33,599 bases of DNA, taken from assembly GCF_014861365.1 (NCBI RefSeq), contig NZ_RRYW01000026.1, forward strand, positions 1 to 33,599. Direction: 5' to 3'. This DNA is from Psychrobacter sp. FME6 (GTDB lineage: Bacteria > Pseudomonadota > Gammaproteobacteria > Pseudomonadales > Moraxellaceae). Position 1 is the first letter of the stretch. Each line of letters begins with the position of its first letter. This document shows, in pieces, positions 33,564 through 33,599 of this stretch. The notes beneath the pieces are model-generated. The model was given only the letters and a program-made list of their open reading frames with translations, had not been told where the DNA came from and did not search any database. A program made the translations under genes and the position numbers.

Positions 33564-33599
33564 AAATCAGCGGCAGCCAGATAAAGACACAAGCGAGAA

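Overview
The window looks like chromosomal DNA of a Psychrobacter-type gammaproteobacterium (Moraxellaceae). This is inferred from protein character, moderate base composition and the short palindromic repeats; no marker gene settles it. No tRNA, rRNA, CRISPR array or prophage gene was found.

Region 1 (1-8263) is a urate-to-glyoxylate pathway. It holds a xanthine/uracil-type permease cut off at the left edge with a stop in frame just upstream, a RutR-like TetR repressor, then uraD, uraH, a membrane urate oxidase fused to cytochrome c (PuuD), the allantoinase puuE, allA and allE. A near-perfect RutR-type operator (2024-2039) covers the -35 box of a good promoter ahead of uraD. The allantoate-cleaving step (allC or allantoicase) is not in the window. 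A decayed IS1-family element lies between allA and allE. The xdhC and mocA-like genes at the right end (31462-33533) belong to the xanthine dehydrogenase step of the same catabolism.

Region 2 (8264-12548) is trpR-trpE-trpG, with a promoter overlapped by a trp-operator-like site. Upstream lies a 268-bp non-coding element with 18-bp terminal inverted repeats and two long internal hairpins. Downstream are a frame-broken LprI/DUF1311-like pseudogene and a Sel1-repeat lipoprotein.

Region 3 (12549-22379) is amino-acid catabolism and uptake: a cystine-type ABC transporter (substrate-binding lipoprotein, permease, ATPase), hutC, and divergent hutU-hutH-hutG-hutI. A perfect 18-bp palindrome at 16325-16342 is the likely HutC operator. 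The pathway yields glutamate, and an NADP-type glutamate dehydrogenase follows at 23759-25105. A secreted PepSY protein and two kinds of small palindromic elements lie between.

Region 4 (25106-29099) is the least explained part. Five same-strand genes encode a Roadblock/LC7 protein, a stand-alone Aer-like PAS protein, a PhnD-like solute-binding fold without a signal peptide, an unrecognised 205-residue protein, and a protein whose C-terminal half resembles a second Roadblock domain. It reads like a cytoplasmic sensory module of unknown output and is the best candidate for an undescribed system.

Region 5 (29100-33599) holds a methyltransferase, an HdeD-like membrane protein, a GNAT acetyltransferase, the mocA-like nucleotidyltransferase and xdhC. 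One end of the repeat seen near trpR abuts the xdhC start. Several repeat families recur across the window: the AGGGGCTGTATAGAATTC end (four copies), a ~106-bp palindromic repeat (three copies) and GGGCGTGTCC-type miniature elements.
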